Shown here piece after piece: positions 41,968 through 50,312 of a stretch of 64,000 nucleotides of DNA; the first letter of the stretch is position 1; each line of letters opens with the position of its first letter. This stretch comes from Oscillospiraceae bacterium (GTDB taxonomy: Bacteria; Bacillota; Clostridia; Oscillospirales; Oscillospiraceae): positions 744,001 to 808,000 of the forward strand of contig AP025583.1 in NCBI GenBank assembly GCA_022846095.1. Direction: 5' to 3'. Position numbers and translations under genes: made by a program. The notes under the pieces were generated by a model. That model did no database searches, was not told where the DNA came from, and saw only the letters and a program-made list of their open reading frames with translations.

Positions 41968-42000
41968 TGTTCAAAATACCTCCATTTTTTGTTTAGAGAA

Positions 42001-42074
42001 CGGCGGAGATCCCCGCCGAACGAACGCGGCAAAACCGGGTTGTGCCGCGCTTGGACTGGGTGTGGAAACCAGTC
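42001..42074 (-). promoter_or_regulatory. structured queT leader, candidate preQ1-responsive element
   Basis: Reading the minus strand from the predicted start: hairpin GACTGG/CCAGTC (42074-42054), hairpin CGCGGCA/TGCCGCG (42049-42025), hairpin CGGCGG/CCGCCG (42018-42001), then an A-rich stretch and the RBS. The first hairpin has CACACC in its loop, which recalls preQ1-I, but the A-rich tail does not follow it directly. Class cannot be fixed by eye. Confidence 0.4.
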
Positions 42075-42080
42075 GGAGGT

Positions 42081-42109
42081 ATTGTAGCATGTTTTTCAGG
42101 GGAAGTCAA
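42081..42109 (-). promoter_or_regulatory. promoter of queT-galU
   Basis: Minus strand TTGACT, 17-bp spacer, TACAAT. The predicted transcript starts near 42074, giving a leader of about 107 nt. Confidence 0.8.
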
Positions 42110-42148
42110 AGCTCCGCTGCTTGTGCGTGCGGATGTGGGCCCCCACCC

Positions 42149-43027
42149 CTACTGCGGGTTGACATGCACCATGCAGTGCTTGACCTGGGGGAAGCCGGCC
42201 TCCAGCGCGTCGTGGACCCGCTGGGCCACGGCGTGGGCCTGGGTCAGGGACTGCCGCCCGTCGGCGCGGATCTCCACGTCCAGGTAGATCCGGTCCCCGA
42301 AGAGCCGGGTGTGGAGGCTGTCCACCCCCAGCACCCCGGGCTGGGCCAGCACGGCGGCGCGCAGGGCGGCCTCGGTCTCGCCGCCGCAGGCGCGGTCGGT
42401 CATGCGGGACACCGCGTCCCGGAAGATGTCCACCGCCGCCTTGAGGATGAACAGGCAGATGACCAGCCCGGCGATGGGGTCCAGGATGGGCGCGCCCAGC
42501 CGGGCGCCCAGGATGCCCGCGAAGCTGCCCACGCTGGACAGCGCGTCCGAGCGGTGGTGCCACGCGTCGGCCATCAGGGCGCTGGAGCCCAGCCGCCTGG
42601 CGGCGGCGCGGGTGTACCAGTACATGGCCTCCTTCACGGCCACGGAGACCACCGCCGCCGCCAGCGCCAGCGCGCCGGGCGGGGAGAGGGCCTGCCGCGC
42701 GCCGGGCAGCAGCTTGTGCACGCCCGCCCAGCCGATGCCCAGCCCCACCGCCCCCAGCAGCACGGCCAGCAGCAGCGCGGCCACGCACTCGAAGCGCTCG
42801 TGGCCGTAGGGGTGGTCCCGGTCGGCTTCCCGCCCGCCCAGGCGCACCCCCAGCATCACCACCAGGGTGGACAGCACGTCGGAGGCGGAGTGGACCGCGT
42901 CCGAGACCATGGCGCCCGACCGGGCCCAGAGCCCGGCGAAGAGCTTGAAGGCGGCCAGCAGCAGGTTGACCGCGATGGAAATGATGCACACGCGGTCGGC
43001 CCTGCGCCTGCGTTCCAGCACGTCCAT
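42149..43027 (-). CDS. cation diffusion facilitator (second CDF)
   Basis: 292 residues, normal CDF length. Metal motifs: SDAVHSASDVLS in helix 2 (His/Asp pair), HPYGHERFECVA, and ADAWHHRSDALSS in helix 5 (His/Asp). The HxxxD pattern favours zinc/iron substrates, whereas the first CDF in this window has Asn/Asp and Asp/Asp pairs, so the two probably differ in metal preference (inference). The C-terminal cytoplasmic domain holds VDSLHTRLFGDRIYLDVEI and ends KHCMVHVNPQ. Confidence 0.94.
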   Translation of the reverse strand: MDVLERRRRADRVCIISIAVNLLLAAFKLFAGLWARSGAMVSDAVHSASDVLSTLVVMLGVRLGGREADRDHPYGHERFECVAALLLAVLLGAVGLGIGWAGVHKLLPGARQALSPPGALALAAAVVSVAVKEAMYWYTRAAARRLGSSALMADAWHHRSDALSSVGSFAGILGARLGAPILDPIAGLVICLFILKAAVDIFRDAVSRMTDRACGGETEAALRAAVLAQPGVLGVDSLHTRLFGDRIYLDVEIRADGRQSLTQAHAVAQRVHDALEAGFPQVKHCMVHVNPQ

Positions 43028-43053
43028 AGGCGTACCTCCCGGAAAACAAAAGT

Positions 43054-43080
43054 GGCGGCGCCCCCGGCAGGGGCGCCGCC
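43054..43080 (-). terminator. terminator after the methyltransferase gene
   Basis: An 11-bp perfect stem GGCGGCGCCCC and complement, loop CGGCA, with ACTTTTGTTTT on the minus strand. Confidence 0.8.
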
Positions 43081-43109
43081 GCTATTCTATGCGCCCGCGG
43101 GCGCGGAGG

Positions 43110-43730
43110 TTACCGGCACAGGGCCGTGCAGAGGAAGAGGGAGTAGGGCACGCGCTCCCCCGCAAGCTCCTTTTCCCCCCGGTACACGGTGGAGAAGGCC
43201 GCGTCCCGGAAGCCGCAGATCTCCAGCACCGAGGCAAAGTCCCCCCGGTCGAAGCCGTCCACCCCGCGGAAGCCGGGCTCCCCGGCGTGGAGGCGGGGGT
43301 CGGCCGTGTCCAGGTCCACCGCCAGCAGGCGGCCGGTCTTTTTCAGCAGGCTGCGCACGGATCGCAGTTCTCCACACAGATCGTCCATGTGGTGGAAAAC
43401 CATGGAGCCGAAGGCCACGTCGAAGCGGCCCCGGTTGGCCGTGTCGGTGAGAAAGCGCAGGCCCCGGGGGAAGATGTTCCCCACCCCCGCGGCGGCGCAC
43501 TTCTCCCCCAGCACCTCCAGCATCTCCGCCGAGCGTTCCACGCAGTAGAGCTCCCGGAAGCGGTGGGCCAGGGGCAGGGAGATGAGCCCCGTGCCGCAGC
43601 CCAGCTCCAGCCCGGCGCTGTACGTCCCGCCGTCCAAGACCTCCTCCAGGAGGGGAACCAGGTACCGGGCCCGCTCCACCCGGCGGGGGGTGTCCCAGCG
43701 GCGGGCCGTCTCGTCAAAATACGTCCCCAT
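43110..43730 (-). CDS. class I SAM-dependent methyltransferase
   Basis: 206 residues. SAM-binding motif I is GLELGCGTGLISLPL, motif II region YCVERSAEMLEVL, and later FDVAFGSMVFHHM. The substrate is unknown. The ATG at 43730 is chosen; a TTG nine bases upstream overlaps the NlpC stop (TTGA) and is an alternative. No clear RBS is visible, so translation is probably coupled to the NlpC gene. Confidence 0.9.
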   Translation of the reverse strand: MGTYFDETARRWDTPRRVERARYLVPLLEEVLDGGTYSAGLELGCGTGLISLPLAHRFRELYCVERSAEMLEVLGEKCAAAGVGNIFPRGLRFLTDTANRGRFDVAFGSMVFHHMDDLCGELRSVRSLLKKTGRLLAVDLDTADPRLHAGEPGFRGVDGFDRGDFASVLEICGFRDAAFSTVYRGEKELAGERVPYSLFLCTALCR

Positions 43731-43735
43731 GGCGC

Positions 43736-44554
43736 TCAAAAGATGCTGCCCACCGCCGTGATCTGCCCGGGCAGATCGGCGCGGTAGCCGGGGTCGGCGG
43801 GGTCCAGGCTGTTGATCACCACGCCGTCGCTGCCGGTTTGGGCGGTGGAGTGGATGTAGCGGCCCTCTCCCAGGTACATGGCCACGTGGCCGGGGAAGAA
43901 GATGAGGTCGGCGGGCTTCATGTCCTGCCTGGAGATCTCGTGGACGGGAAAGCCCTCCCGGATGGCCGCGTCCCGGTAGATGACCACGCCGTTGAGCAGA
44001 TAGGCCATGGCCGTCAGGCCGGAGCAGTCGATGCCCAGGGGGGACTTGCCGCCCCAGCGGTACTGGGTGCCCAGGTAGGACATGGCGGAGCAGACCACCG
44101 CCCGGCGCAGCGCCGCCTCGTCCCCGAGGTCGGTACGGGTGCGGCAGGCGTCCAGCAGGCCGGCCTTGGCGTACCCCTCACGGCCGTCGCAGAGGGAGAG
44201 CTTCTGCCACCCGTTCCGGTCCGGCTGGCCCACGGGGGAGACCAGCGCCCCCCGGGGCAGGGTTTCCAGGCAGAAGCCCTGCACGGCGGGGGCCGCGAGG
44301 ACGTCAGCAAAGGAGCGCGTGACCACCAGCTTGGGCAGGCCGGCCCACCGCTCCGCGTTGCCCTCGCCGAAGAGGAGCCCCTCGGCGGGGGCGTAGCCGG
44401 TGTAGCGGTAGGAGGTGCGCACCAGGTACCAGCCGGTCCGGGTCTGCTCCAGGACCTCCACCCAGTCGCCGCACAGGACCTCGTCGGCCAGCGCGCACTG
44501 GCGGCTGGGGTGGAGCATCAGGGGGCAGATGGGGGCGCGGACGAGCGCTTTCAT
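43736..44554 (-). CDS. NlpC/P60-family peptidoglycan endopeptidase with SH3-like domains
   Basis: 272 residues. Two SH3-like segments (about 1-65 and 95-135, including GWYLVRTSYRYTGYAPAEGLL) precede the NlpC/P60 domain with Cys177 in IDCSGLTAMAYL, His223 in FPGHVAMYLG and His235. This is the gamma-D-glutamyl-diamino-acid endopeptidase (YkfC) layout. No signal peptide is present, so it probably acts in the cytoplasm on imported wall peptides, in step with the LD-carboxypeptidase gene 40 bp upstream. The start at 44554 has AGGG at good distance; GTG/ATG codons upstream overlap the RBS. Confidence 0.92.
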   Translation of the reverse strand: MKALVRAPICPLMLHPSRQCALADEVLCGDWVEVLEQTRTGWYLVRTSYRYTGYAPAEGLLFGEGNAERWAGLPKLVVTRSFADVLAAPAVQGFCLETLPRGALVSPVGQPDRNGWQKLSLCDGREGYAKAGLLDACRTRTDLGDEAALRRAVVCSAMSYLGTQYRWGGKSPLGIDCSGLTAMAYLLNGVVIYRDAAIREGFPVHEISRQDMKPADLIFFPGHVAMYLGEGRYIHSTAQTGSDGVVINSLDPADPGYRADLPGQITAVGSIF

Positions 44555-44594
44555 AGTCATCACCCTATCTTAATTATAATCGCGCGGACAGGAG

Positions 44595-45521
44595 TCAGGG
44601 CAGGATCTCCAGGGAGGTGGCCCCGGCGTCCAGCAGCACCGTGCCCCCCAGGGGGAGGGCCAGGGTGGGCAGCACGTGGCCGCAGGGTACGCCGGAGAGG
44701 ACCGGCTTGCCCGCCGGGACAATGAGGTCGGTGAAGATCTCCTCCAGGGTGAGGGTGCGCCCGGGATCCTCGGGCGCGCAGTCCGTCCAGGCCCCCAGCA
44801 GCACGCCGCAGCAGGCGCCGAATTTCCCGGCGTTGCGCAGCTGGGTGAGCATGGCGTCGATGCGGTAGGTCTTTTCCCCCACGTCCTCCAGGAAGAGCAG
44901 CTTGCCCCGGGTGTCGATCTCCCAGGGGGTGCCCAGGGAGGCGGCGAGCAGGGACAGGTTGCCCCCGCACAGGGGCGCGGCCACCCGCCCGTTTTTGCCG
45001 GAGGCGAGTAGACGCAGCGCCGCCCCGGGGGGCAGCTCCACCGGCCCGGCCAGGGCGCCGGAGAGGGCGCGGCGGAGGTAGCCCAGGGTGAAGCCGTCCA
45101 GGTCTGCGCAGGGGGTGGAGGGCATCACCGTGTGGTAGGTGATAAAGCGGCAGCACTGGTTGAAGGCGGTGTGCAGGGCGGTCACGTCGCTGTACCCGGA
45201 AAAGTACTTGGGGTGGGCGGCGATCATCTTCAAATCCAGCAGGGGGAGGATGCGGTGGGCGCCGTAGCCGCCCCGCAGGCAAAAAACCCCCTCCAGATCC
45301 GGGTCGGCGAAGGCGGAGTTCACGTCGCCGGCGCGCTGGTCGTCGGAGGCGGCCAGGTAGCCGCGCCGGTTCCGCGCAAAGCAGGAGGGGAAGGGCACGG
45401 GCTCCAGGCCCAGGGCCCGGACGGTCTCCAGGGCGGAGGGGAGCGCATCTTCGGGCACGGCGGAGGAGGCGCACACCAGCGCCACCCGCGCGCCGGGGTA
45501 AAGGGGCTTGGGCGTTATCAA
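44595..45521 (-). CDS. S66-family LD-carboxypeptidase (LdcA/MccF type)
   Basis: 308 residues. The nucleophile Ser lies in YFSGYSDVTALH (Ser111), after RGGYGAHRIL; late catalytic segments include GGNLSLLAASLGTPWE and LEDVGEKTYRIDAML. It removes the terminal D-residue from murein tetrapeptides during wall recycling. The open frame has a GTG at 45530, but that codon is part of the GAGGTG Shine-Dalgarno itself; the TTG at 45521 sits six bases after it and is preferred. It probably forms an operon with the NlpC/P60 gene. Confidence 0.92.
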   Translation of the reverse strand: MITPKPLYPGARVALVCASSAVPEDALPSALETVRALGLEPVPFPSCFARNRRGYLAASDDQRAGDVNSAFADPDLEGVFCLRGGYGAHRILPLLDLKMIAAHPKYFSGYSDVTALHTAFNQCCRFITYHTVMPSTPCADLDGFTLGYLRRALSGALAGPVELPPGAALRLLASGKNGRVAAPLCGGNLSLLAASLGTPWEIDTRGKLLFLEDVGEKTYRIDAMLTQLRNAGKFGACCGVLLGAWTDCAPEDPGRTLTLEEIFTDLIVPAGKPVLSGVPCGHVLPTLALPLGGTVLLDAGATSLEILP

Positions 45522-45556
45522 TGGATTCACCTCGTTACGGAACTGTGGTCACTGAG

Positions 45557-45585
45557 ATCTTACCATGGTTGAAATCCCTTGTAAA
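45557..45585 (-). promoter_or_regulatory. promoter of the S66-NlpC-methyltransferase operon
   Basis: Minus strand TTTACA, 17-bp spacer, TAAGAT, 36 bp upstream of the TTG start. Confidence 0.65.
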
Positions 45586-45672
45586 GGGCCGGTGGCCGTG
45601 GTAGGATATAGAAAAGTCCGTTATAAGGGACAGTGCGCCTGCTATGCTAAGCGTGGAGAGGGGGAATTTTCC

Positions 45673-46677
45673 ATGGCAAGAAGCGCCAATCAAAAGCTCA
45701 AGCTGCTCTGGCTGCGCCGGATTCTGCTGGAGCGCAGCGACGAGGAGCACCCCATCCCCCTGGCCCAGCTCATCGGGGAGCTGGATCGGCAGGGGATCCG
45801 CGCCGAGCGGAAGAGCCTGTACGACGACATGGAGGCCCTGCGCGCCTTCGGAATGGACGTGCAGAGCCGGAAGGGCAAGGCGGGGGGCTGGTTTATCGGC
45901 CAGCGGCCCTTCCAGCTGGCCGAGCTCAAGCTGCTGGTGGACGCGGTGCAGTCCAGCAAATTCATCACCCGGCGCAAGTCGGACGAGCTGATCCACAAGC
46001 TGGAGGCCCTGGCCAGCACCCACCAGGCCAAGCAGCTCCAGCGGCAGGTCTACGTCTCCGGCCGGGTCAAGAGCATGAACGAGAGCGTGTACTACAGCAT
46101 CGACACCCTCCACGCCGCCATCGGGGCGGGCCGGGCGGTGAGCTTCCGCTACTTCGAGTACAACGTGCGCAAGGAGAAGGTGTTCCGCCGGGCGGGGAAG
46201 CGCTACGCCGTCTCCCCCTACGGTCTTATCTGGGACAACGAGAACTACTATCTGGCGGCCTACGACCACGAGAAGGGGGAGCTGCGCCACTACCGGGTGG
46301 ACAAGATGGCGGAGCTGACGGTGAGCGCCGCGCCCCGGCAGGGGGACGACAGCTGCGCGGACTTCGACCTGGGATCCTATGCCCAAAAGCACTTCGGCAT
46401 GTTCAGCGGGCGGGAGGGGCAGGTCACCCTGCGCTGCCGCGCGGGCCTGGTGGGGGTGGTGCTGGACCGCTTCGGCCAGGACGCCATGCTGGTGCCCGAC
46501 GGGGCGGAGCACTTCACCGTCACCGTCCGGGCGGTGGTGAGCCCCCAGTTCCTGGGCTGGCTCTTCGGCCTGGGGGACAGGGTGCAGGTGCTCTCCCCGG
46601 AGTGGGCCGAGCGCGCACTGCGGGAGCAGCTAGCCGCCGTGACGGGGCTGTATTGCGGGACGGGGGCGCCGGAATGA
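45673..46677 (+). CDS. WYL-domain transcriptional regulator
   Basis: 334 residues. The N-terminal winged helix (LLWLRRILLERSDEEHPIPLAQLIGELDRQGIRAERKSLYDDMEALRAFG) precedes the WYL region (AIGAGRAVSFRYFEYNVRKEK... YAVSPYGLIWDNENYYLAAYDHEKGELRHYRVDKM) and the C-terminal WCX-like domain. Such proteins sense nucleic-acid or small-molecule ligands. The ATG at 45673 with GAGAGGGGG upstream is preferred over a longer frame. It overlaps the metallophosphoesterase gene by 4 bp. Confidence 0.93.
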   Translation: MARSANQKLKLLWLRRILLERSDEEHPIPLAQLIGELDRQGIRAERKSLYDDMEALRAFGMDVQSRKGKAGGWFIGQRPFQLAELKLLVDAVQSSKFITRRKSDELIHKLEALASTHQAKQLQRQVYVSGRVKSMNESVYYSIDTLHAAIGAGRAVSFRYFEYNVRKEKVFRRAGKRYAVSPYGLIWDNENYYLAAYDHEKGELRHYRVDKMAELTVSAAPRQGDDSCADFDLGSYAQKHFGMFSGREGQVTLRCRAGLVGVVLDRFGQDAMLVPDGAEHFTVTVRAVVSPQFLGWLFGLGDRVQVLSPEWAERALREQLAAVTGLYCGTGAPE

Positions 46678-47591
46678 CCTTTTGTGTGTTTGCGGATTTG
46701 CACTATGACGCGATTCCGGATGGAGACAGGCGCATTCGTGCGCTTCTTGAGGCGTGTGAAAGAAAAAACGTTAATTTTATCCTGGAGCTGGGAGATCTTT
46801 GCCGCCCGACAGAGGAAAACAAGAAGGTAATGGAGCAGCTTCGCGGCGCGGGAGTTCCGTGTTATTTTGCGCTGGGAAACCATAATGTGGATAAGTGCAC
46901 CACTGAAGAAGCACTGCGTTTTCTCGGCCTGGAGAAGGGGCACTATTCCATACGGCAGGGAAATGTCAAGTTTCTGTTTTTAGACGCCAACTATGTCAAA
47001 ACAGAGTGCAGGTGTTTTCCGGTGTGTGGCACGGATGCGGCATTTCCGGCCGGCCGGTACCCCTATATTCCGCCGGAACAAATCGCGTGGCTGAGAGATG
47101 AACTTGCAGAAGAGGGCTGTTTTTATGTTATCTGCTCCCATCAGAGCCTGTTTAATGATTTTGCTGCCGGGGATCGCGCAAGGGGTATCGTAAATCGGGA
47201 AGAAGTCCGGTACGTGTTGGAGCGGCGGAATCAACGGAAAAAATGTATTTTGTTTTGTATTAACGGCCACGACCACGGCGATGCCATGGAGCAAATCAAC
47301 GGCATTTCCTACTATTCGCTGAATGCCGCTTCGTACATCTGGCACGGGACAAAGCCGATTTACGCCTATGGGACAGAGATCCACAACAGGTATCCCGCCT
47401 TAAAACATATGATTCTCTATGAAGAACCCCTCCATGTTATTATTTCAATTGATGGGCAGGGGGAGGTTGAGATCGAGGGGATGCGGACCCATTATCAAAG
47501 CGTTACACCGGAGGAGGCCGGGATCGGCGCCACCTGGAACGGCGTCTCCATTCTGCCGCGCGCTTCTTCGCTCCACATCGCAGCCCCATAA
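46674..47591 (+). CDS. calcineurin-like metallophosphoesterase
   Basis: 305 residues. Metal motifs: FADLHYD at the N-terminus (Asp and His), ELGDLCRP (GD), LGNHNVDK (GNH), ICSHQSLFND and NGHDHGDAM. The substrate is unknown. Its base composition and codon choice are clearly less GC-rich than everything around it (many A/T-ending codons), although it overlaps the GC-rich WYL gene by ATGA. This suggests recent acquisition spliced exactly onto the WYL stop. Confidence 0.93.
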   Translation: MTFCVFADLHYDAIPDGDRRIRALLEACERKNVNFILELGDLCRPTEENKKVMEQLRGAGVPCYFALGNHNVDKCTTEEALRFLGLEKGHYSIRQGNVKFLFLDANYVKTECRCFPVCGTDAAFPAGRYPYIPPEQIAWLRDELAEEGCFYVICSHQSLFNDFAAGDRARGIVNREEVRYVLERRNQRKKCILFCINGHDHGDAMEQINGISYYSLNAASYIWHGTKPIYAYGTEIHNRYPALKHMILYEEPLHVIISIDGQGEVEIEGMRTHYQSVTPEEAGIGATWNGVSILPRASSLHIAAP

Positions 47592-47596
47592 GGACA

Positions 47597-47636
47597 GCAG
47601 AGGGCCCGGCATCTGTGCGGATGCCGGGCCCTCTGC
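47597..47636. terminator. strong hairpin between convergent genes
   Basis: A 17-bp perfect stem GCAGAGGGCCCGGCATC and complement, 6-nt loop, 5 bp after the metallophosphoesterase stop. No T-run follows on either strand, so it is called a probable terminator by position. Confidence 0.5.
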
Positions 47637-47689
47637 CGCGAGAGAAAAAAGAGAGAAAAATAAGGGGGACGCAAAATTAGGTTGGGGCG

Positions 47690-49153
47690 TCAGCTCCCGC
47701 GGCACATGCGCTCCAGCATGGCGCGCAGCAGCTCCCACACCGGCTCCACCTCGCGCAGGTAGAGGTGCTCGGTGGTGGTGTGGGCGCCGCGCCCGGTGGG
47801 GGCGATGCCCATGGCGTCCATGTCAGGCAGGGCGCCGATGGCGATGCCGGGCTCGATGCCGCCGTGGGCCTTCTCGGTCTTGAGCTCCGCGCCGAACAGC
47901 TCCCGGTAGGTCCGGCGGCAGAGGTCCTGGATGGGGGAGTCGGGGCGGATGGGCCAGCCGGCGTAGTGGTCGGTGAGTTCGATGTCCGCGCCGCAGTCCT
48001 TGGCCAGGGCCGCCACGTCGTCCTGCATGGCCCACTTCTCACTGTCGATGGCGGAGCGGATGCTGTAGCCGATCTCCACCCTGTCCTCCAGGGTGGCCAG
48101 GCGGAAGGTGCAGCTGGAGGTGATGACGCTCTCGCCGTCCTCGTCCCAGTGGGTCACGCCGTAGGCGATGCCGCAGAGCAGCTTGACCAAACGTTGGGCG
48201 CACTGGGGCTCCAGCACCTGCATGGCGCCCTCGCCGTAGGATTCCAGGGTGAAGGTGATATTCGGATCCCGGTCGCCGTACTCCTCCCGCAGCGCCTGCT
48301 GGAGGCCGGCCGCAGCGGCCTGGGCCGCGCCGAGGCCCCCGGCGGGGAGCATCACGACGGCGGTGCAGTCGGTGGGGATGCCCGAGGTCTCGGGGGAGTC
48401 CACCCGCTCAATCCGCACCCCGCAGTCCTCCACCAGCCGCTGGAGCAGCCGGCCCAGGAGGGTGATGCCGTTGGCGCGGCCCTCCCCGATGCGCAGGCCT
48501 GAGTGCCCGCCCACCAGGTTGGTCACCGACAGGGCGCATTTCAGGCCCTCGTAGCCGCAGCGCTGGAGGGGCAGGGTGATGCAGTCGTGGGCCGCGCCCG
48601 AGCCGCACACGCAGATCATGTCCGCGTCGCCGCAGTCCATGTTGATCATGCGGCGGGCCTTGAGCTTGCTGAAATCGAATTTGCGCATCCCGAAGAGCCC
48701 GGTCTCCTCCTCCACGGTGAAGAGGAATTCGATGGGGGGGTGGACGGGGGGCTCCTCCCGCATCAGCCCCAGCATGAGGCACAGGCCCACCGCGTTGTCG
48801 GCCCCCAGGGTGGTGCCCCTGGCGTAGAGCACGTCGCCCTCCGCCACGAACAGCTCCAGGGGGTCCCGGCTGAAGTCGTGCTTCACGCCGGGGTCCTTGG
48901 CGCACACCATGTCCATGTGGGCCTGGAAGAGGACGGGGGGGATCTGCCCGCACCCGGCGGAGGCGGGCATGCGGATGAGGACGTTGCCGTGCTCGTCCGG
49001 CTCGGGGGTGAGGCCGCAGTCCCTGGCGAAGTCCATGATGTACCGGGCCACCCCGGCCTCCTCGCCGGAGCCGTGGGGGATGCGGGCGATGTCCTCGAAG
49101 GTGTGCATAAAGACGCGGGGCTTGTATTGGTCAAGGATATAGGTTGGACTCAT
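47690..49153 (-). CDS. pepD: aminoacyl-histidine dipeptidase (M20C, PepD)
   Basis: 487 residues. The PepD pattern is clear: FEDIARIPHGSGEE at the N-terminus, metal motif LFQAHMDMVCAK, GTTLGADNAVGL, FTVEEETGLFGMRKF, MINMDCGDAD, and the late His in GRGAHTTTEHLYL. A zinc dipeptidase with broad substrate range. The ATG at 49153 uses AAGGA; the ATG four codons upstream lies within that RBS and is rejected. It follows the AraC-type gene by 19 bp, so the regulator and enzyme are probably co-transcribed. Confidence 0.96.
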   Translation of the reverse strand: MSPTYILDQYKPRVFMHTFEDIARIPHGSGEEAGVARYIMDFARDCGLTPEPDEHGNVLIRMPASAGCGQIPPVLFQAHMDMVCAKDPGVKHDFSRDPLELFVAEGDVLYARGTTLGADNAVGLCLMLGLMREEPPVHPPIEFLFTVEEETGLFGMRKFDFSKLKARRMINMDCGDADMICVCGSGAAHDCITLPLQRCGYEGLKCALSVTNLVGGHSGLRIGEGRANGITLLGRLLQRLVEDCGVRIERVDSPETSGIPTDCTAVVMLPAGGLGAAQAAAAGLQQALREEYGDRDPNITFTLESYGEGAMQVLEPQCAQRLVKLLCGIAYGVTHWDEDGESVITSSCTFRLATLEDRVEIGYSIRSAIDSEKWAMQDDVAALAKDCGADIELTDHYAGWPIRPDSPIQDLCRRTYRELFGAELKTEKAHGGIEPGIAIGALPDMDAMGIAPTGRGAHTTTEHLYLREVEPVWELLRAMLERMCRGS

Positions 49154-49172
49154 AGGGGGTTCCATCCTTTCG

Positions 49173-50081
49173 TCACACGATTTTGAGCCGGGCGCCGTGC
49201 CCCGCGTTCCGGTACTGGCTGCGGTACTGGGCGGGCGTCATGCTCTTGAGCTTGGAGAAGTTGCGGTAGAAGGTGGACGGCTCCTCGTAGCCCACCAGGT
49301 AGCCCACCATCTGCAGCGAGTGGTCCTCGTTGCGCAGCAGGTTGCAGGCCTCCTGGATCCGGCGCTGGGTGAGGTATTTTTTCAGCGGCATCCCGGTGAG
49401 CCGGGAGAAAAAGACCCGGAAATTGCTCTCGCTCATCATGCAGCGCTGGGCCAGGCACTTGGGGGAGAGGGGCTCGGCGAAGTGCTTGTCGATGTAGGCC
49501 ACGCACTCCCGCATCACCCCGGCGGTCTGGCTGCTGCACGGCAGGTCCTCCGCGCCGCCGTCCCGGCTCCGGAAGAGCAGATCCAGCAGGGAGCAGAGGA
49601 TGCCGCAGGCCACCTGGGCGAAGTGCTCCGCCCGGCAGCCGCGCTGGCCGTGCACCATGCACTCGCAGAGCACGGCGCAGTCCCGCAGGGCGTCGTCCTC
49701 CAGAAAGACCCGGAGCGTGCCGTCCTCCCGGCCCCCGGCGGCGTTGGCCTCCACGGCCCGCAGGGGCCATTGCAGCTCCGCGCCCGCGGGCAGGGACAGG
49801 AGGGCCTCCGGGCGGAAAAAGATCAGGAACATCTGGGCCCCGGCCTTGAGCTCCACCGTGGTGCGGCAGCCGGCGGGGGGGAGCACCAGCGCGTCCCCCG
49901 CGCCCAGGTAGTGGGAGTGCTTCTGCGTGGTGCAGATATGCTCTCCCTTGGCGGCCACGCCCAGCTGGAAGAAGCCGCCCAGCGGCGGAAATACGGTCCT
50001 GCACGGCCCCTCCAGACAATAGGCCTGGTAGCTGCCGCTGTCGTTGGCAATGTCGTGGTAGTCCCACACAGGGTTCATCAT
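49173..50081 (-). CDS. AraC-family transcriptional regulator
   Basis: 302 residues. The N-terminal cupin-like sensing half (GGFFQLGVAAKGEHICTTQKHSHYLGAGDALVLPP) is followed by the C-terminal double helix-turn-helix (LAQRCMMSESNFRVFFSRLTGMPLKKYLTQRRIQEACNLL and LVGYEEPSTFYRNFSKLKSMTPAQYRSQ). The ATG at 50081 has AAAGGGGGCGG upstream; a longer frame to 50225 is rejected. It probably responds to a peptide-related signal, given pepD directly downstream and opp upstream. Confidence 0.93.
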   Translation of the reverse strand: MMNPVWDYHDIANDSGSYQAYCLEGPCRTVFPPLGGFFQLGVAAKGEHICTTQKHSHYLGAGDALVLPPAGCRTTVELKAGAQMFLIFFRPEALLSLPAGAELQWPLRAVEANAAGGREDGTLRVFLEDDALRDCAVLCECMVHGQRGCRAEHFAQVACGILCSLLDLLFRSRDGGAEDLPCSSQTAGVMRECVAYIDKHFAEPLSPKCLAQRCMMSESNFRVFFSRLTGMPLKKYLTQRRIQEACNLLRNEDHSLQMVGYLVGYEEPSTFYRNFSKLKSMTPAQYRSQYRNAGHGARLKIV

Positions 50082-50106
50082 ACCGCCGCCCCCTTTTCTT
50101 TGGCTG

Positions 50107-50138
50107 AGGCCGCCCGCTCTGTGCGGACGGCCTTTTTT
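50107..50138 (+). terminator. hairpin with T-run in the araC leader (plus-strand orientation)
   Basis: AGGCCG/CGGCCT outer arms, one mismatch, CCGC/GCGG inner arms, then TTTTTT on the plus strand. No plus-strand gene ends here, so it may block antisense transcription or act as a leader hairpin of the AraC-type gene. Confidence 0.4.
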
Positions 50139-50312
50139 CTGCCAAATTAAATAAGCAAAGGGGATGCCAAAAGGAGATCGTTGGACAATACGCTGGAGTT
50201 TAAAACAATTCGGCATGTGGGGCAAGGATGCGTGGCGAAAAACCGCCGACCGCTTTTCGCCCGGAGACAGAAAACCGTCGATATTTGACGAATTTTGGTA
50301 AAACTGTGTGCT

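Noticed and set aside
42054-42074. Classical preQ1-I riboswitch
   Set aside because: The GACTGG/CCAGTC hairpin with CACACC resembles the first stem, but the required A-rich tail directly after it is missing.
42131-42157. Another REP palindrome at the end of the second CDF gene
   Set aside because: The arms are imperfect and it partly overlaps the stop codon; it is mentioned only as a degenerate member.
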